Shown here one piece after another: positions 16,523 through 24,914 of a DNA stretch of 64,000 bases (position 1 is the stretch's first letter; every line of letters begins with the position of its first letter). The translations under genes were made by a program, and so were the position numbers. The stretch comes from Cryobacterium sp. GrIS_2_6 (GTDB lineage Bacteria; Actinomycetota; Actinomycetes; Actinomycetales; Microbacteriaceae). The stretch spans positions 1 through 64,000 of the forward strand of contig NZ_JAXCHP010000002.1 in assembly GCF_035984545.1 (NCBI RefSeq), written 5' to 3'. The notes under the pieces were generated by a model. The model searched no databases. It had not been told where the DNA came from and worked only from the letters and a program-made list of their open reading frames with translations.

Positions 16523-17890
16523 TTAGTTTCCGTTGAGGGTGTACCAGATGCCGTATGCGCCCGCGACGCACATGATTGCGGTGGCGGTCCAGCCCATGGT
16601 TGCGGCGAGCTTACCGTTTCGGTATTTACCCATGATGGTGGCGTCGCGGGAGATGAGCATCATCACGATCAGGAACGGGCCGGCGGCGATGCCGTTCACG
16701 ATCGCGGAGAGCACCAGAAGTCCGATCGGGTCGGTAGAGACGATAGCGAGGATGGTGCCGGCGATGATACCAACGCCGAGGAGGGCGTAGAACAGGGGTG
16801 CTCTCCGGGGGGACCGGTCAAGACCCCAGTTCTTGTTCAAAAGCCCTGCCATCCCCGCAGCACCGGATGCGGCGAGCACGGGCACCGCGAGTACCCCAGA
16901 TCCGATGAAACCCAGAGCGAAGAGGATACCGGCGTAATTGCCGGCAATTGGTTCGAGTGCTTGGGCTGCCTCGGCAGCGCTGGTGACGGGGGTGTTGTGT
17001 GCGCCGAGGGTGGCTGCGGAGGAGGCAATGATGGCGAACATGATCAGCACACTAAACGCCATCCCGGTGAACACGTCCACTCGTCCATTGCGTAGCCGTC
17101 GGACCGCTTCCGGCCTTGGCCTCTCGTCCAGGGCCGGCGCGTGATCGCCGCCACGTTTTTCGGCGCGGAGTTCCTCGATGCGTTGCGCGGACTGCCAGAA
17201 GAACATGTACGGGGAGATGGTGGTACCCAGGACCCCGACGATCAAACCGAAGTACGCCGGGGAGAACTGGACCTGCCCGCCGATGAGGCCACGGGCAACG
17301 TCGGCCCAATCTACGTTGGAAACGAAGAGAACACCGACGTAGACCAGAAGAACCATGCACAACCATTTGAAGATCCGGCCGATCATCGCGAAGGACCCCG
17401 CCGTCACTGCCACAACAATGGCGATACCGGCGATCGCGGACCACACAAACGCGGGTCCCGCGTGCAGCAAGTTCATGCCTTGACCGATCGCGTTCAGGTC
17501 CGCGGCCAGGTTCAGACAATTCGCAATGATCAGCAAGGCCAAAAGAATCCCGATCGCAACCCGGAATCCGCGGCTAAAGCGTCGACGGATCAGCGCGCCA
17601 AGGCTCTGCCCGGTGGCTAGGGCCATCCGGTCACAGATCTCCTGCACAGCCATCATCAACGGAAGCGTCAAAGGGACCGTCCACAACATGCTGTTGCCAT
17701 ACGTGGCGCCGGCCTGAGAATACGTCGCGATCCCTGACGGGTCATCATCGGCGGCACCCGTAACCAAACCCGGACCAAGGAGACCGAAAAAACGCGAAAC
17801 CGGGTTTCTCTTTCCGTTTCCCTGACCGGTCCGTTCCGAGGCAATGTCCGCGCCCGGCGGGACACTTTCAGGCAATTCCTCGACCGTCAT
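16523..17890 (-). CDS. Nramp-family divalent metal transporter
   Basis: A 455-residue transporter with about eleven membrane segments. The N-terminal loop GPGLVTGAADDDPSGIATYSQAG differs from canonical MntH (DPGN) but matches the divergent Nramp-related group, whose substrates can include Mn, Mg or other divalent ions. The second metal-site helix is altered accordingly, so Mn import is not certain. The ATG at 17890 is preceded by GAGGAACG. It is divergent from a VIT-family gene 270 bp away. A piece of its C-terminus recurs as a ghost at 22376-22500. Confidence 0.88.
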   Translation of the reverse strand: MTVEELPESVPPGADIASERTGQGNGKRNPVSRFFGLLGPGLVTGAADDDPSGIATYSQAGATYGNSMLWTVPLTLPLMMAVQEICDRMALATGQSLGALIRRRFSRGFRVAIGILLALLIIANCLNLAADLNAIGQGMNLLHAGPAFVWSAIAGIAIVVAVTAGSFAMIGRIFKWLCMVLLVYVGVLFVSNVDWADVARGLIGGQVQFSPAYFGLIVGVLGTTISPYMFFWQSAQRIEELRAEKRGGDHAPALDERPRPEAVRRLRNGRVDVFTGMAFSVLIMFAIIASSAATLGAHNTPVTSAAEAAQALEPIAGNYAGILFALGFIGSGVLAVPVLAASGAAGMAGLLNKNWGLDRSPRRAPLFYALLGVGIIAGTILAIVSTDPIGLLVLSAIVNGIAAGPFLIVMMLISRDATIMGKYRNGKLAATMGWTATAIMCVAGAYGIWYTLNGN

Positions 17891-18160
17891 AGCGTTCCTC
17901 ACGTCAGCGATTAAATCCGAGCAGCGCCGAGGTGGCCAAGGCATGCCATGGTTACAGTACCTTGCCGGTGAGTCCGGCCACCTTCGTCGGTGTGCATTTC
18001 GGAATGCAGACGCGCTGCGGCAGTGTCGCTGTCCGGTCAGCGGGACCGCGGAGGAGATGCAATCGACTGACGGCCCCGATGATTGCGGCCAAGACAACCG
18101 TGGCCAAAGCCTGGAGCGCGACGATGCGTTCCGCGAAGTGAGATGTGGTTTACTCGGCTT

Positions 18161-18901
18161 ATGTCGGATCCGGGCAAGCGGGAGCCTCTAGAGTCGCATT
18201 CTGATGAGCCTCATCGGGGTGGGGGCCTGTCGACCCGGCTGAACTGGTTGCGCGCGGGAGTGCTGGGGGCCAATGACGGTATCGTGTCAGTGGCGGCGAT
18301 TGTGGTTGGGGTAGCTGGTGCAACCCACGTGGTGGGACCTATTCTGACTGCTGGAGTTGCGGCGCTCATGGGCGGCGCGGTTTCAATGGCTTTGGGCGAA
18401 TATGTGTCTGTGAGCAGCCAGCGTGACAGTGAACGGGCGTTGATTGCGACGGAGAAACGCGAACTCGCTGAAACGCCGGAGCAAGAACTGGAAGAACTCG
18501 CAGGCATGCACCAAGCGCGGGGCTTGTCCCCTGAAACTGCGCGACAAGTGGCGGGAGAGTTGACCGAACATGATGCCTTGGCGGCGCATCTCGCGATTGA
18601 GCTAAACATCGACGAGAACGATGTTGCAAGCCCGTGGAACGCCGCATTGGCGTCGGCTGTCTCGTTCATTTGTGGTGGGATCATTCCCCTGGCAGCGATC
18701 TTGCTCCCACCTGACGCATGGAGGGTGCCGGTCACATTCCTGGCCGTGCTCCTCGTTCTCGCCATTTCAGGGGCACTTGCAGGTCATCTGGGAGGCAGCT
18801 CACGAGGACGGGCCACGTTCAGGATGGTCCTAGGCGGCGCGCTGGCACTGCTGTCCACGTTCGCAATCGGCTTGCTCTTGGGCTCCTCGGGTACCACATA
18901 G
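18161..18901 (+). CDS. VIT1/CCC1-family iron/manganese transporter
   Basis: A 246-residue membrane protein with the family start NWLRAGVLGANDGIVSVAAIVVGVAGA, then GGAVSMALGEYVSVSSQRDSE and a cytosolic acidic-basic segment (ELEELAGMHQARGLSPETA). Three further membrane helices follow. Plant and yeast members move Fe2+ or Mn2+ out of the cytosol into vacuoles, so bacterial ones are thought to export or detoxify these metals. The ATG at 18161 was chosen because MSDPGKREPLE fits the family's charged N-terminus. Its divergent neighbour is an Nramp-type importer, making a plausible metal balance pair. Confidence 0.9.
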   Translation: MSDPGKREPLESHSDEPHRGGGLSTRLNWLRAGVLGANDGIVSVAAIVVGVAGATHVVGPILTAGVAALMGGAVSMALGEYVSVSSQRDSERALIATEKRELAETPEQELEELAGMHQARGLSPETARQVAGELTEHDALAAHLAIELNIDENDVASPWNAALASAVSFICGGIIPLAAILLPPDAWRVPVTFLAVLLVLAISGALAGHLGGSSRGRATFRMVLGGALALLSTFAIGLLLGSSGTT

Positions 18902-19147
18902 CCGCCCACCCCTCAAACGTCGCCGCGCTCAGACGTGGCAAGGACCGGGCCGGACCGGACGCACTAAACACCCTCCTGCGGACGACGCGGAACTCTCGCC
19001 GCACGACCTCATCCGTGACCGCGGGGAGGACGGGACTCACGACATTTCCGTTGCACATCCCGGCCAGCAAAATTGCGTGGCTCAAAATCGGAGATGCTTT
19101 CCACTGTTTTCGGAACGAGCACGGGATACCGGGCTACGATTTTCGTC

Positions 19148-19432
19148 ATGGACGCAAGAGCGGGACGGTTCACGAAGAAAGCCTGGTTCGGGCCCAAGAA
19201 ATACGTTGGTTGGGGATGGCGGATACTCAGCTGGAAAGGAGCCGTCGCGTCTGCAGCCTTCGTGGCCCTGATTGTGGTCTCCGGGGTTGCTTTCAGAGGC
19301 TCTGTGGCAGGGGTGCTCATCGTCGTTGGGTTGATCGGCGCATTCTTGGTCGTCGCTTGGCTAACCGGCACTCCGCCAGGCGCCCCATCATCTGATCAGT
19401 CCTCGACGCCCGCGCCACCCACCAACGGCTAA
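19148..19432 (+). CDS. Small membrane protein, unknown function
   Basis: A 94-residue protein with a basic N-terminus (MDARAGRFTKKAWFGPKKYVGWGWR), two hydrophobic segments (AAFVALIVVSGVAF and VAGVLIVVGLIGAFLVVAWL) and a proline-rich, polar tail (TPPGAPSSDQSSTPAPPTNG). This layout is common in actinobacterial small membrane proteins. The ATG at 19148 was preferred over an earlier in-frame start because it directly opens the basic segment. No family or partner is apparent. Confidence 0.65.
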   Translation: MDARAGRFTKKAWFGPKKYVGWGWRILSWKGAVASAAFVALIVVSGVAFRGSVAGVLIVVGLIGAFLVVAWLTGTPPGAPSSDQSSTPAPPTNG

Positions 19433-19497
19433 GCCATAGCCCCCTGGTGGGACGGCTCAACGATGAGGCGTTTGCGGCTCTGTCCGCTGGCGGGTGC

Positions 19498-20025
19498 CTA
19501 TACCCACATGGAGCCAGGAACCTTCTTCGCCATGTACATAGCGGTGTCGGCGTCATCGAGCAATGCCGCTGGCTCTGTTGTGGCAGAATCCGTCACGGCG
19601 AATCCAATGCTCACGTGCACAGGCATAAACCAGCCCTGGACGTCCCATGGCTTGGTGGTAGCGGCCACGACCCGAGCCGCCAACTGTTCGGCATCACCGA
19701 CGCCACCGAAGTTCTCGCAGAGGATCACGAACTCATCCCCACCGAAGCGCGCGACCGTATCGGTGGGGCGCAATACGCTGGCCAGTCTCCTCCCCAGCTC
19801 GATAAGGATATCGTCGCCCCCACCGTGCCCGAGAGTGTCGTTGATGATCTTGAAGTCGTCGATGTCGAGGTACATCACGCAGACCATTCCGCCGTTGCGC
19901 TCAAGTCTGACAAACGTGCGCGTTTCCACGCTGCGTTTTCCCCGCCCGCCGGGACGTCTGACTACCCCTACGACCGTGTCCCGGTGAACATCTAACCCGG
20001 CACAATAGTAAACGACCTCATCCAT
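19498..20025 (-). CDS. Chimera: IS110 transposase N-terminus fused in frame to a GGDEF domain
   Basis: The first 35 or so residues (VYYCAGLDVHRDTVVGVVRR, then SVETRTF) are the start of an IS110-type transposase with its first catalytic Asp. At VRLERNGG the protein switches to a GGDEF domain nearly identical to that of the gene at 27307-28320, keeping LDIDDFKIIND, the RPTD inhibitory site and RFGGDEFVIL. The usual opening helix (DALTGLPNR) is absent. The ATG at 20025 has GGAGGG six bases upstream inherited from the IS, so it could be translated. Total length is 175 residues. Whether it still makes c-di-GMP is unknown. Confidence 0.8.
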   Translation of the reverse strand: MDEVVYYCAGLDVHRDTVVGVVRRPGGRGKRSVETRTFVRLERNGGMVCVMYLDIDDFKIINDTLGHGGGDDILIELGRRLASVLRPTDTVARFGGDEFVILCENFGGVGDAEQLAARVVAATTKPWDVQGWFMPVHVSIGFAVTDSATTEPAALLDDADTAMYMAKKVPGSMWV

Positions 20026-20458
20026 CGCCACCCTCCATTAAGCACCACCATCACAGGTGTTTGCCGGAGGAGGGTCGTCAGTCAAGGACTCTGAAGTTCG
20101 CGCTCAAGGCAGCACGACCGGGTGCCCACAACCCTCCACGCCACACTGTTTTCCGAGCTCACGGGCACCAAGGCCCATCGACGTCCAGCCCGGCAAACAC
20201 GCCACCAAAATCCATCCCGAAGACGGTCAATACAAGAGGTGACCACCTCCCGATTCTCATCCGCCCAGGTGCGGCCGCGCAGCAGCCCCATGCTTACTAT
20301 TTTCGATCGGCGTTAACAATCGAGCGTGTTCGTGCATCCGAGTGTACAAAACGGCAGGCCGACGCCGGCGCGTCGACCTGGTTCTCGTCGATCAATTCCT
20401 GCCCGTAACGATAAGAGTCATGTGGGAAGATGGCACAAAAAAACGAAGCGGAGCAAAT
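20026..20458. other. Intergenic, no supported gene
   Basis: This carries the ribosome site of the chimeric GGDEF gene on the minus strand and the leader of the isochorismatase gene on the plus strand. Frames of 60-115 codons here have no family features. Confidence 0.4.
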
Positions 20459-21037
20459 GTGAGCACTGGAATTGTGGTCATTGACATTCAGAACGACTAC
20501 TTCCCCGGAGGCGCATATCCCCTCACCGGGAGTGAGTCCGCCGCGGTCATCGCCCGGGGCGTCCTCGACACGGCCCGTGCCATCGGAACCCCCGTCATGC
20601 ACTTCCAGCACCTCGCTACCGAACCGGATGCAACGTTCTTCGTCCCCGGGACCGCGGGCGCCGAGATCTACCCGCTCGTGGCGCCGGTGGCGACCGAACA
20701 CCACTTGACCAAGGGCTCCCCGAACGCCTTCATCGGCACCGGACTCGAACAGCTGCTCCGGGACGAGGACATCGAACACCTCGTCATCATGGGCATGATG
20801 AGCAGCATGTGCATCGACGCGACCACCAGAGCCGCCCTCGACCTCGGGTTAGTCGTCACCGTCGTGCACGACGCGTGCGCCGCACCCGACTTCGAGTTCG
20901 AAGGCACCGAGGTTCCGGGGGCATCCGTCCAGGCCGCCTTCATGGCCGCGCTCCGCGATGCGGGGGCCGAGGTGCTCGCCGCCGCCGACCTCGACCTGGA
21001 CTTCGACTTCGACTTCGATCACATCCCGGCACATTAA
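20459..21037 (+). CDS. Isochorismatase-like cysteine hydrolase
   Basis: A 192-residue single-domain hydrolase of the isochorismatase/nicotinamidase superfamily. The catalytic triad candidates are Asp in VVIDIQNDYFPGG, Lys in LTKGSPNAF and Cys in MMSSMCIDATTRAALDLG; the cis-peptide region before the Cys is typical. The GTG at 20459 has GGAG seven bases upstream; an ATG at 20420 would add 13 polar residues. The C-terminus is unusual, ending in a run of alternating acidic and aromatic residues (DLDLDFDFDFDH). The substrate cannot be told from sequence. A ghost of its centre lies at 22748-22850. Confidence 0.88.
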   Translation: MSTGIVVIDIQNDYFPGGAYPLTGSESAAVIARGVLDTARAIGTPVMHFQHLATEPDATFFVPGTAGAEIYPLVAPVATEHHLTKGSPNAFIGTGLEQLLRDEDIEHLVIMGMMSSMCIDATTRAALDLGLVVTVVHDACAAPDFEFEGTEVPGASVQAAFMAALRDAGAEVLAAADLDLDFDFDFDHIPAH

Positions 21038-21148
21038 CGGCATCCTGCCCGGCCGAGTTTGCAGCGCGGCACTACTCCAAGGGGAAGCCCACCGCACGCG
21101 AGGCGAAACTTCAGTGGTAACAAAGCATCGATTCGTAAACTGAGGAAC

Positions 21149-22123
21149 ATGGACGTTCCCAGCCTTCCGCAGACACCGCCGATTCTGACCCTGACCGTCA
21201 ATCCTGCCCTGGATGTGAGCACCTCGACCCCCCATGTGACCGGTGAACACAAGCTGCGCTGCAGCGCCACCCGCATCGACCCGGGCGGCGGCGGCATCAA
21301 CGTGGCCCGGGTCATCCGGCGGCTGGGCGGAACGGCCCTGTCGCTGTATGCGGCCGGCGGCCCCACCGGGGACGCCTTCCGCCAGCTCATCGCCGCGGAG
21401 GGACTCCCGACGGTGATGATGCCGATCCACAACAGCACCCGTCAGAGTTTCACAGTCGACGAAACGGACTCGGGAAAGCAGTTCCGTTTTGTCCTGCAGG
21501 GGCCCGAGGTCACGGAGGCAGAGTGGACGGCGTGCCTCGACACGCTCGCCGCGACGATGCCCGCCGGCGGTTACCTCGTCGCGAGCGGAAGCCTCCCACC
21601 GGGCGTCCCTGACGACTTCTACGCCCGCGTCGCCAGACTCGCCAGAGACGCCGGGGCCCGGTGCATCGTGGATGCCTCCGGTCCGGCCCTGAGCGCTGCC
21701 CTCGCCGAAGGGGTCTTCCTGGTCAAGCCAAGCCTGCGCGAACTCAAGGCCCACGCGGGTGTGACGCTCGATACGCCCGAGAGCCAGGCGGATGCCGCGT
21801 CGCAGCTTGTCGCCGAGGGTGCTGCAGAGTACGTGGCGCTCACCCTCGGCGCGGCCGGTGCGATCCTCGCATCGGCGAGTGGGGTCATCCGCTCTGACGT
21901 GCCGCGGGTGACCGTGATCAGTACCGTCGGCGCCGGCGACAGTTTCCTCGGCGCCTTCGTGTTGCGCCTCGCGCAGGGCAGATCGGTCGAGGACGCCTTC
22001 CGGTCGGGAGTCGCCGCTGGGAGCGCGACGGCGTCGACCCCCGCGACCGAGCTGTGCCACCGGGACGATGTCGAACGTCTCGAGACCGAACTCGCCGCGG
22101 CGCTCAGTGTCCCGCGCCGGTAG
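21149..22123 (+). CDS. PfkB-family hexose kinase (1-phosphofructokinase/6-phosphofructokinase type)
   Basis: A 324-residue ribokinase-fold enzyme. LTVNPALDVS at the start and GGGGINVARVIRRLGG form the sugar-phosphate site typical of 1-phosphofructokinase, tagatose-6-phosphate kinase and PfkB. The C-terminal signature VGAGDSFLGAFVLRL carries the catalytic Asp. VKPSLREL is also characteristic. The ATG at 21149 follows TGAGGA closely. It phosphorylates a hexose phosphate or hexose in the cytoplasm; family members cannot be separated from sequence alone. It lies 111 bp after the isochorismatase gene on the same strand, which may be coincidental. Confidence 0.88.
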   Translation: MDVPSLPQTPPILTLTVNPALDVSTSTPHVTGEHKLRCSATRIDPGGGGINVARVIRRLGGTALSLYAAGGPTGDAFRQLIAAEGLPTVMMPIHNSTRQSFTVDETDSGKQFRFVLQGPEVTEAEWTACLDTLAATMPAGGYLVASGSLPPGVPDDFYARVARLARDAGARCIVDASGPALSAALAEGVFLVKPSLRELKAHAGVTLDTPESQADAASQLVAEGAAEYVALTLGAAGAILASASGVIRSDVPRVTVISTVGAGDSFLGAFVLRLAQGRSVEDAFRSGVAAGSATASTPATELCHRDDVERLETELAAALSVPRR

Positions 22124-22375
22124 TTCGTTCATGAGTAGTGCGAGGGATTCGAGGACCTGGTCGGCGGTTCTGATCCAGAAATAGGGTGTGAGGGCTCGTT
22201 CCAGCCAGTGCCCGGGCTCGGTGGTCTCGTTCGAGGGTCTGGATGTCCTTGTGAACGCTACGTAACAAGCGTGGCCAGGCATGCTCTCGCGACGAGACAA
22301 TACGCACCACGATTTTCGATCCAGTCACCGGAGTGCGGTCGGGACGGGCCGTGTCTACCCACCGAAAAGAGTGAA

Positions 22376-22500
22376 ACACGATGCCGTAGACGCCCGCTAC
22401 GCACATGATGCTCGTCACGGTCCGGCCGAGGATAGTGACGATTTTGCCGTTGCGGCATTTGACCATAACTTTGCGATCGCGCCAGAGGATCGTTGCTCGT
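22376..22500 (-). pseudogene. Ghost of the Nramp transporter C-terminus
   Basis: WRDRKVMVKCRNGKIV and TSIMCVAGVYGIVFHSF align with SRDATIMGKYRNGKLA and TAIMCVAGAYGIWYTLN at the end of the intact Nramp protein (16523-17890). Only about 40 codons survive, with no start or stop of their own. Confidence 0.7.
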
Positions 22501-22747
22501 ACAGGGGTAGGCAGCCATGGTCCTGCTCACGAGGGCGCCGACACTGGCGAATGAGCCCGTACCGGGGTCACAGTAGCGGGCTAGGAATATATGAGGCCTA
22601 TCACCGCATCAACGCACGGGGCCCTACCCGAGTGGCGTGGCCGAGCCGCTGTTCTGGAAGTCGAGGACGAGCGCGGTAGTGGTGAAGGTGCGGTTACCGG
22701 CGACGGTGCGGTCACTTAACAAATGTTCCAGACGCAACCACGGTCTC

Positions 22748-22850
22748 CGGGGACACCCTCGACGCGGCCCGTTCGGCACCACCGTCCTGCATTTCCAGCA
22801 CCTCACCACCGAAGCGGATCGCACGCGCACGCTGCTATGGTGCTGACTAA
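22748..22850 (+). pseudogene. Ghost of the isochorismatase gene
   Basis: TTVLHFQHLTTEADRT, read on the plus strand, corresponds to TPVMHFQHLATEPDAT of the intact enzyme at 20459-21037. Nucleotide identity extends over about 80 bp before it decays. There is no start, catalytic Cys region or stop. Confidence 0.7.
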
Positions 22851-22918
22851 ACAGTAAGTGGGGCGCCAGGTGACCGTTCGGGCCATACTCGTTCCCGCTG
22901 GTGACGAAGGGAATTGCA

Positions 22919-23416
22919 ATGAAGGCATCCGCGAAACTTGGCAGCAACTTGCAGTCGATTCTCGTTGACATGATCGAACTCCACCTCCAGGGTAAGCAGG
23001 CGCACTGGAGCGTGGTGGGTAAAAACTTCCGTGATCTGCATTTGCAGCTCGACGAAATCATCGACGACGCGCGCCTCTTCTCGGATGAGTTGGCCGAGCG
23101 AATGCGAGCCCTCGACGCCCTACCGGACGGTCGCTCTGGAACGGTCACGAAGACCACCCACCTGCCCAAGTTCCCCGAGGGCGAGGTTGACACCACCGAA
23201 ACCGTGGGCCTGATCACCGTGCTACTAAAGACGACCGTTGACCACATCCGCGCCGTGCACGACGAAGTCGACAAGGAAGACCCGACCAGCGCCGACATCC
23301 TCCACGGCTTCATCGAAAAGCTCGAGCAGTACGCCTGGATGGTAAGCGCAGAGAACCGCACACCCCGCAAACCCACCACCAAAAACTCCACCCGCCCAGT
23401 GGGCAAAGCGTCGTGA
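22919..23416 (+). CDS. dps: Dps-family DNA-protecting ferritin-like protein
   Basis: A 165-residue protein of the Dps family, which forms dodecameric cages that oxidise and store iron and bind DNA under stress. The ferroxidase-site motif is visible: KQAHWSVVGKNFRDLHLQLDEIIDDARLFSDEL, with His29, His41, Asp45 and neighbouring acids. A lysine- and arginine-rich tail (RTPRKPTTKNSTRPVGKAS) could contact DNA. The ATG at 22919 with AAGGGA upstream is preferred over a GTG 18 bases earlier. It stands alone, with remnants upstream and an AT-richer gap downstream. Confidence 0.95.
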   Translation: MKASAKLGSNLQSILVDMIELHLQGKQAHWSVVGKNFRDLHLQLDEIIDDARLFSDELAERMRALDALPDGRSGTVTKTTHLPKFPEGEVDTTETVGLITVLLKTTVDHIRAVHDEVDKEDPTSADILHGFIEKLEQYAWMVSAENRTPRKPTTKNSTRPVGKAS

Positions 23417-23844
23417 GCTGCGACGGATTTCTCGGTCGGTAGTTCCTCATTTCAAGAGGGCCCACTGGCCGAGGACTCCGCAGACCTTTCACACCATGCT
23501 GACTGCTTCAACAGGCGCGATATGGCTTCGTGCCTGTAGTCGATGCGAAAGTTGGGTCACCCGCAGCGTCGAGCCCCTTATGCCCCTAGGAACGTAAGTC
23601 TGTAACAATTAGACGGCGGTGGATGTGACTATTTTGTCGAATTTCCCGCACTTTTCTTGCGTCATACTGGTCAACTACGTTGATTATCGTTTCGTTGGTC
23701 AAGAAAACTGCATTGAATCTGCCCACTGACCCGCGCTCCTAACGGGAGTTCGAGAGCCAAATAACCGGTGCAATCCAAGATGGCAGTAGGTTCGATGGCG
23801 GGGAGGATGCCTAGGTCGTCGTTCTTTCCAACAGAGGATCGACC
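23417..23844. other. Intergenic, comparatively AT-rich
   Basis: No gene is seen. Base composition is lower in GC than the flanks between about 23590 and 23720. This may hold promoters for the small membrane protein at 23845, but no clear -35/-10 pair stands out. Confidence 0.4.
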
Positions 23845-24159
23845 ATGACAGATTCACCGCCGCCCGTTCCTCGTGACAGCTACAACAGCCCTACATTCGT
23901 ACCGAAAATTCCACCGGCATGGGAAAACGTTGAGGCATCGCGTCGGCCATTTAGCAAGATGGCCATTTGGGGTTTTGTACTCGCATGCATTGGATTAATC
24001 GTTTTTGGCTTTGTCGGTGCGCTGGCGGCCACACTGTCCGGTCGAGCGCTCCGGACCATACGACAGACGGGTGCCCGCGGTCGGGGCCTAGCGATCGCGG
24101 GTATGTGTATTGGCCTCATCGATTTTGTCTTCTACGTGATGGGCCGCTTCTACCTCTGA
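23845..24159 (+). CDS. DUF4190-type small membrane protein
   Basis: A 104-residue protein with a proline-rich N-terminal half (SPPPVPRDSYNSPTFVPKIPP) and two membrane segments: MAIWGFVLACIGLIVFGFVGALAATL, then GLAIAGMCIGLIDFVFYVM. Between them lies the family's SGRALRTIRQTGARGRG loop. This arrangement is that of DUF4190 proteins, which are common in Actinobacteria and of unknown function. The ATG at 23845 follows AGAGGATCGACC. Confidence 0.8.
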   Translation: MTDSPPPVPRDSYNSPTFVPKIPPAWENVEASRRPFSKMAIWGFVLACIGLIVFGFVGALAATLSGRALRTIRQTGARGRGLAIAGMCIGLIDFVFYVMGRFYL

Positions 24160-24388
24160 TGAACACGGTTCCGTTCCCAATTGCGCATGCGCATGCGGTT
24201 CAAGTTTCGGACGCTCCATCCTTCGGCCACATCCCAGGATGTGGTGTGGTTTCTGCCGCGAAAGTGAGGCACGACGGGGCCGGTGGCGACTGCTCTGGCC
24301 GTAGGCCTCAGCCGGCATCGCGTGTAGATCGACCGGTCACAACCAATATCCCGTCACCTGCCGCGAACTGTCCCACCGGAATACTACG

Positions 24389-24709
24389 GTGACGCCGGTG
24401 TCCGAGGCATCCGATCAGCAGACGCTAGTGCTCAGCATGGCTTCGGGAAGTCAAGCCGCGTTCGGCCTGATCTACGACCACTTAAATGTTCCGACGTTTG
24501 CGATCTGCAATCACCACCTGAAAACCCCGGCCGCGGTCGACGAGGCCATGCACGGCCTATGGCTATACGTCTGGCAAAACGCGGCGATGTTGTCGAGGCT
24601 CGACGGCTCGCCTTGGTCGATCCTCATCAGGACAGCGGAGCACCACGCCGAGTATCACGCTCAGACAGAGTGCGTGGCCCGAGAACCTGCCCGCCGGTAC
24701 CGGCGCTGA
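24389..24709 (+). pseudogene. Truncated ECF sigma factor (region 2 only)
   Basis: A 106-residue ORF corresponds to sigma-70 region 2 of an ECF factor: SGSQAAFGLIYDHLNVPTFA, then AVDEAMHGLWLYVWQNAAML and GSPWSILIRTAEHHAEYHA, which resembles the region 2.4 helix. Region 4, needed for -35 recognition, is absent. The frame ends in REPARRYRR, and 20 bp later lies the end of an IS3-type element, which probably removed the rest. The product is unlikely to work as a sigma factor. Confidence 0.7.
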
Positions 24710-24730
24710 GCTGGGCGAAAAGACGAGATA

Positions 24731-24798
24731 CGTGGCCCGCAAAGCAGCTTGGAACCACTAACCCCTTCGAGTCGATGGAACTCACGGCAGTCCCCATT
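24731..24798 (+). mobile_element. Solo right end of an IS3-family element
   Basis: GTGGCCCGCAAAGCAGCTTG, CCACTAACCCCTTCGAGTCG and the final GGCAGTCCCC match the 3' end of the IS3 transposase and the right terminal repeat of the element at 36100-37351 (ATGGCCCTCAAAGCCGCCTG, CCACTAACCCTTTGAGTC, GGCAGTCCC). No other part of the IS is present. It sits where the ECF sigma gene is cut. Confidence 0.75.
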
Positions 24799-24914
24799 AA
24801 TGATCTAGGTTTATCGAGGAAGGTTCCCAGCTCATCGCATGGGCGGTCAGGAACGTGTGTGAAAACCTTGGGGGGATGTGCGTTGTATGCACTTAACAGG
24901 CTGGGGAGTCGCTC

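Noticed and set aside
20849..22300. 483-codon minus-strand frame over the isochorismatase and PfkB genes
   Set aside because: It is antisense to two enzymes with intact catalytic motifs, and its translation has no domain. Only a short part near 22132-22250 faintly resembles a transposase end, too weak to annotate.
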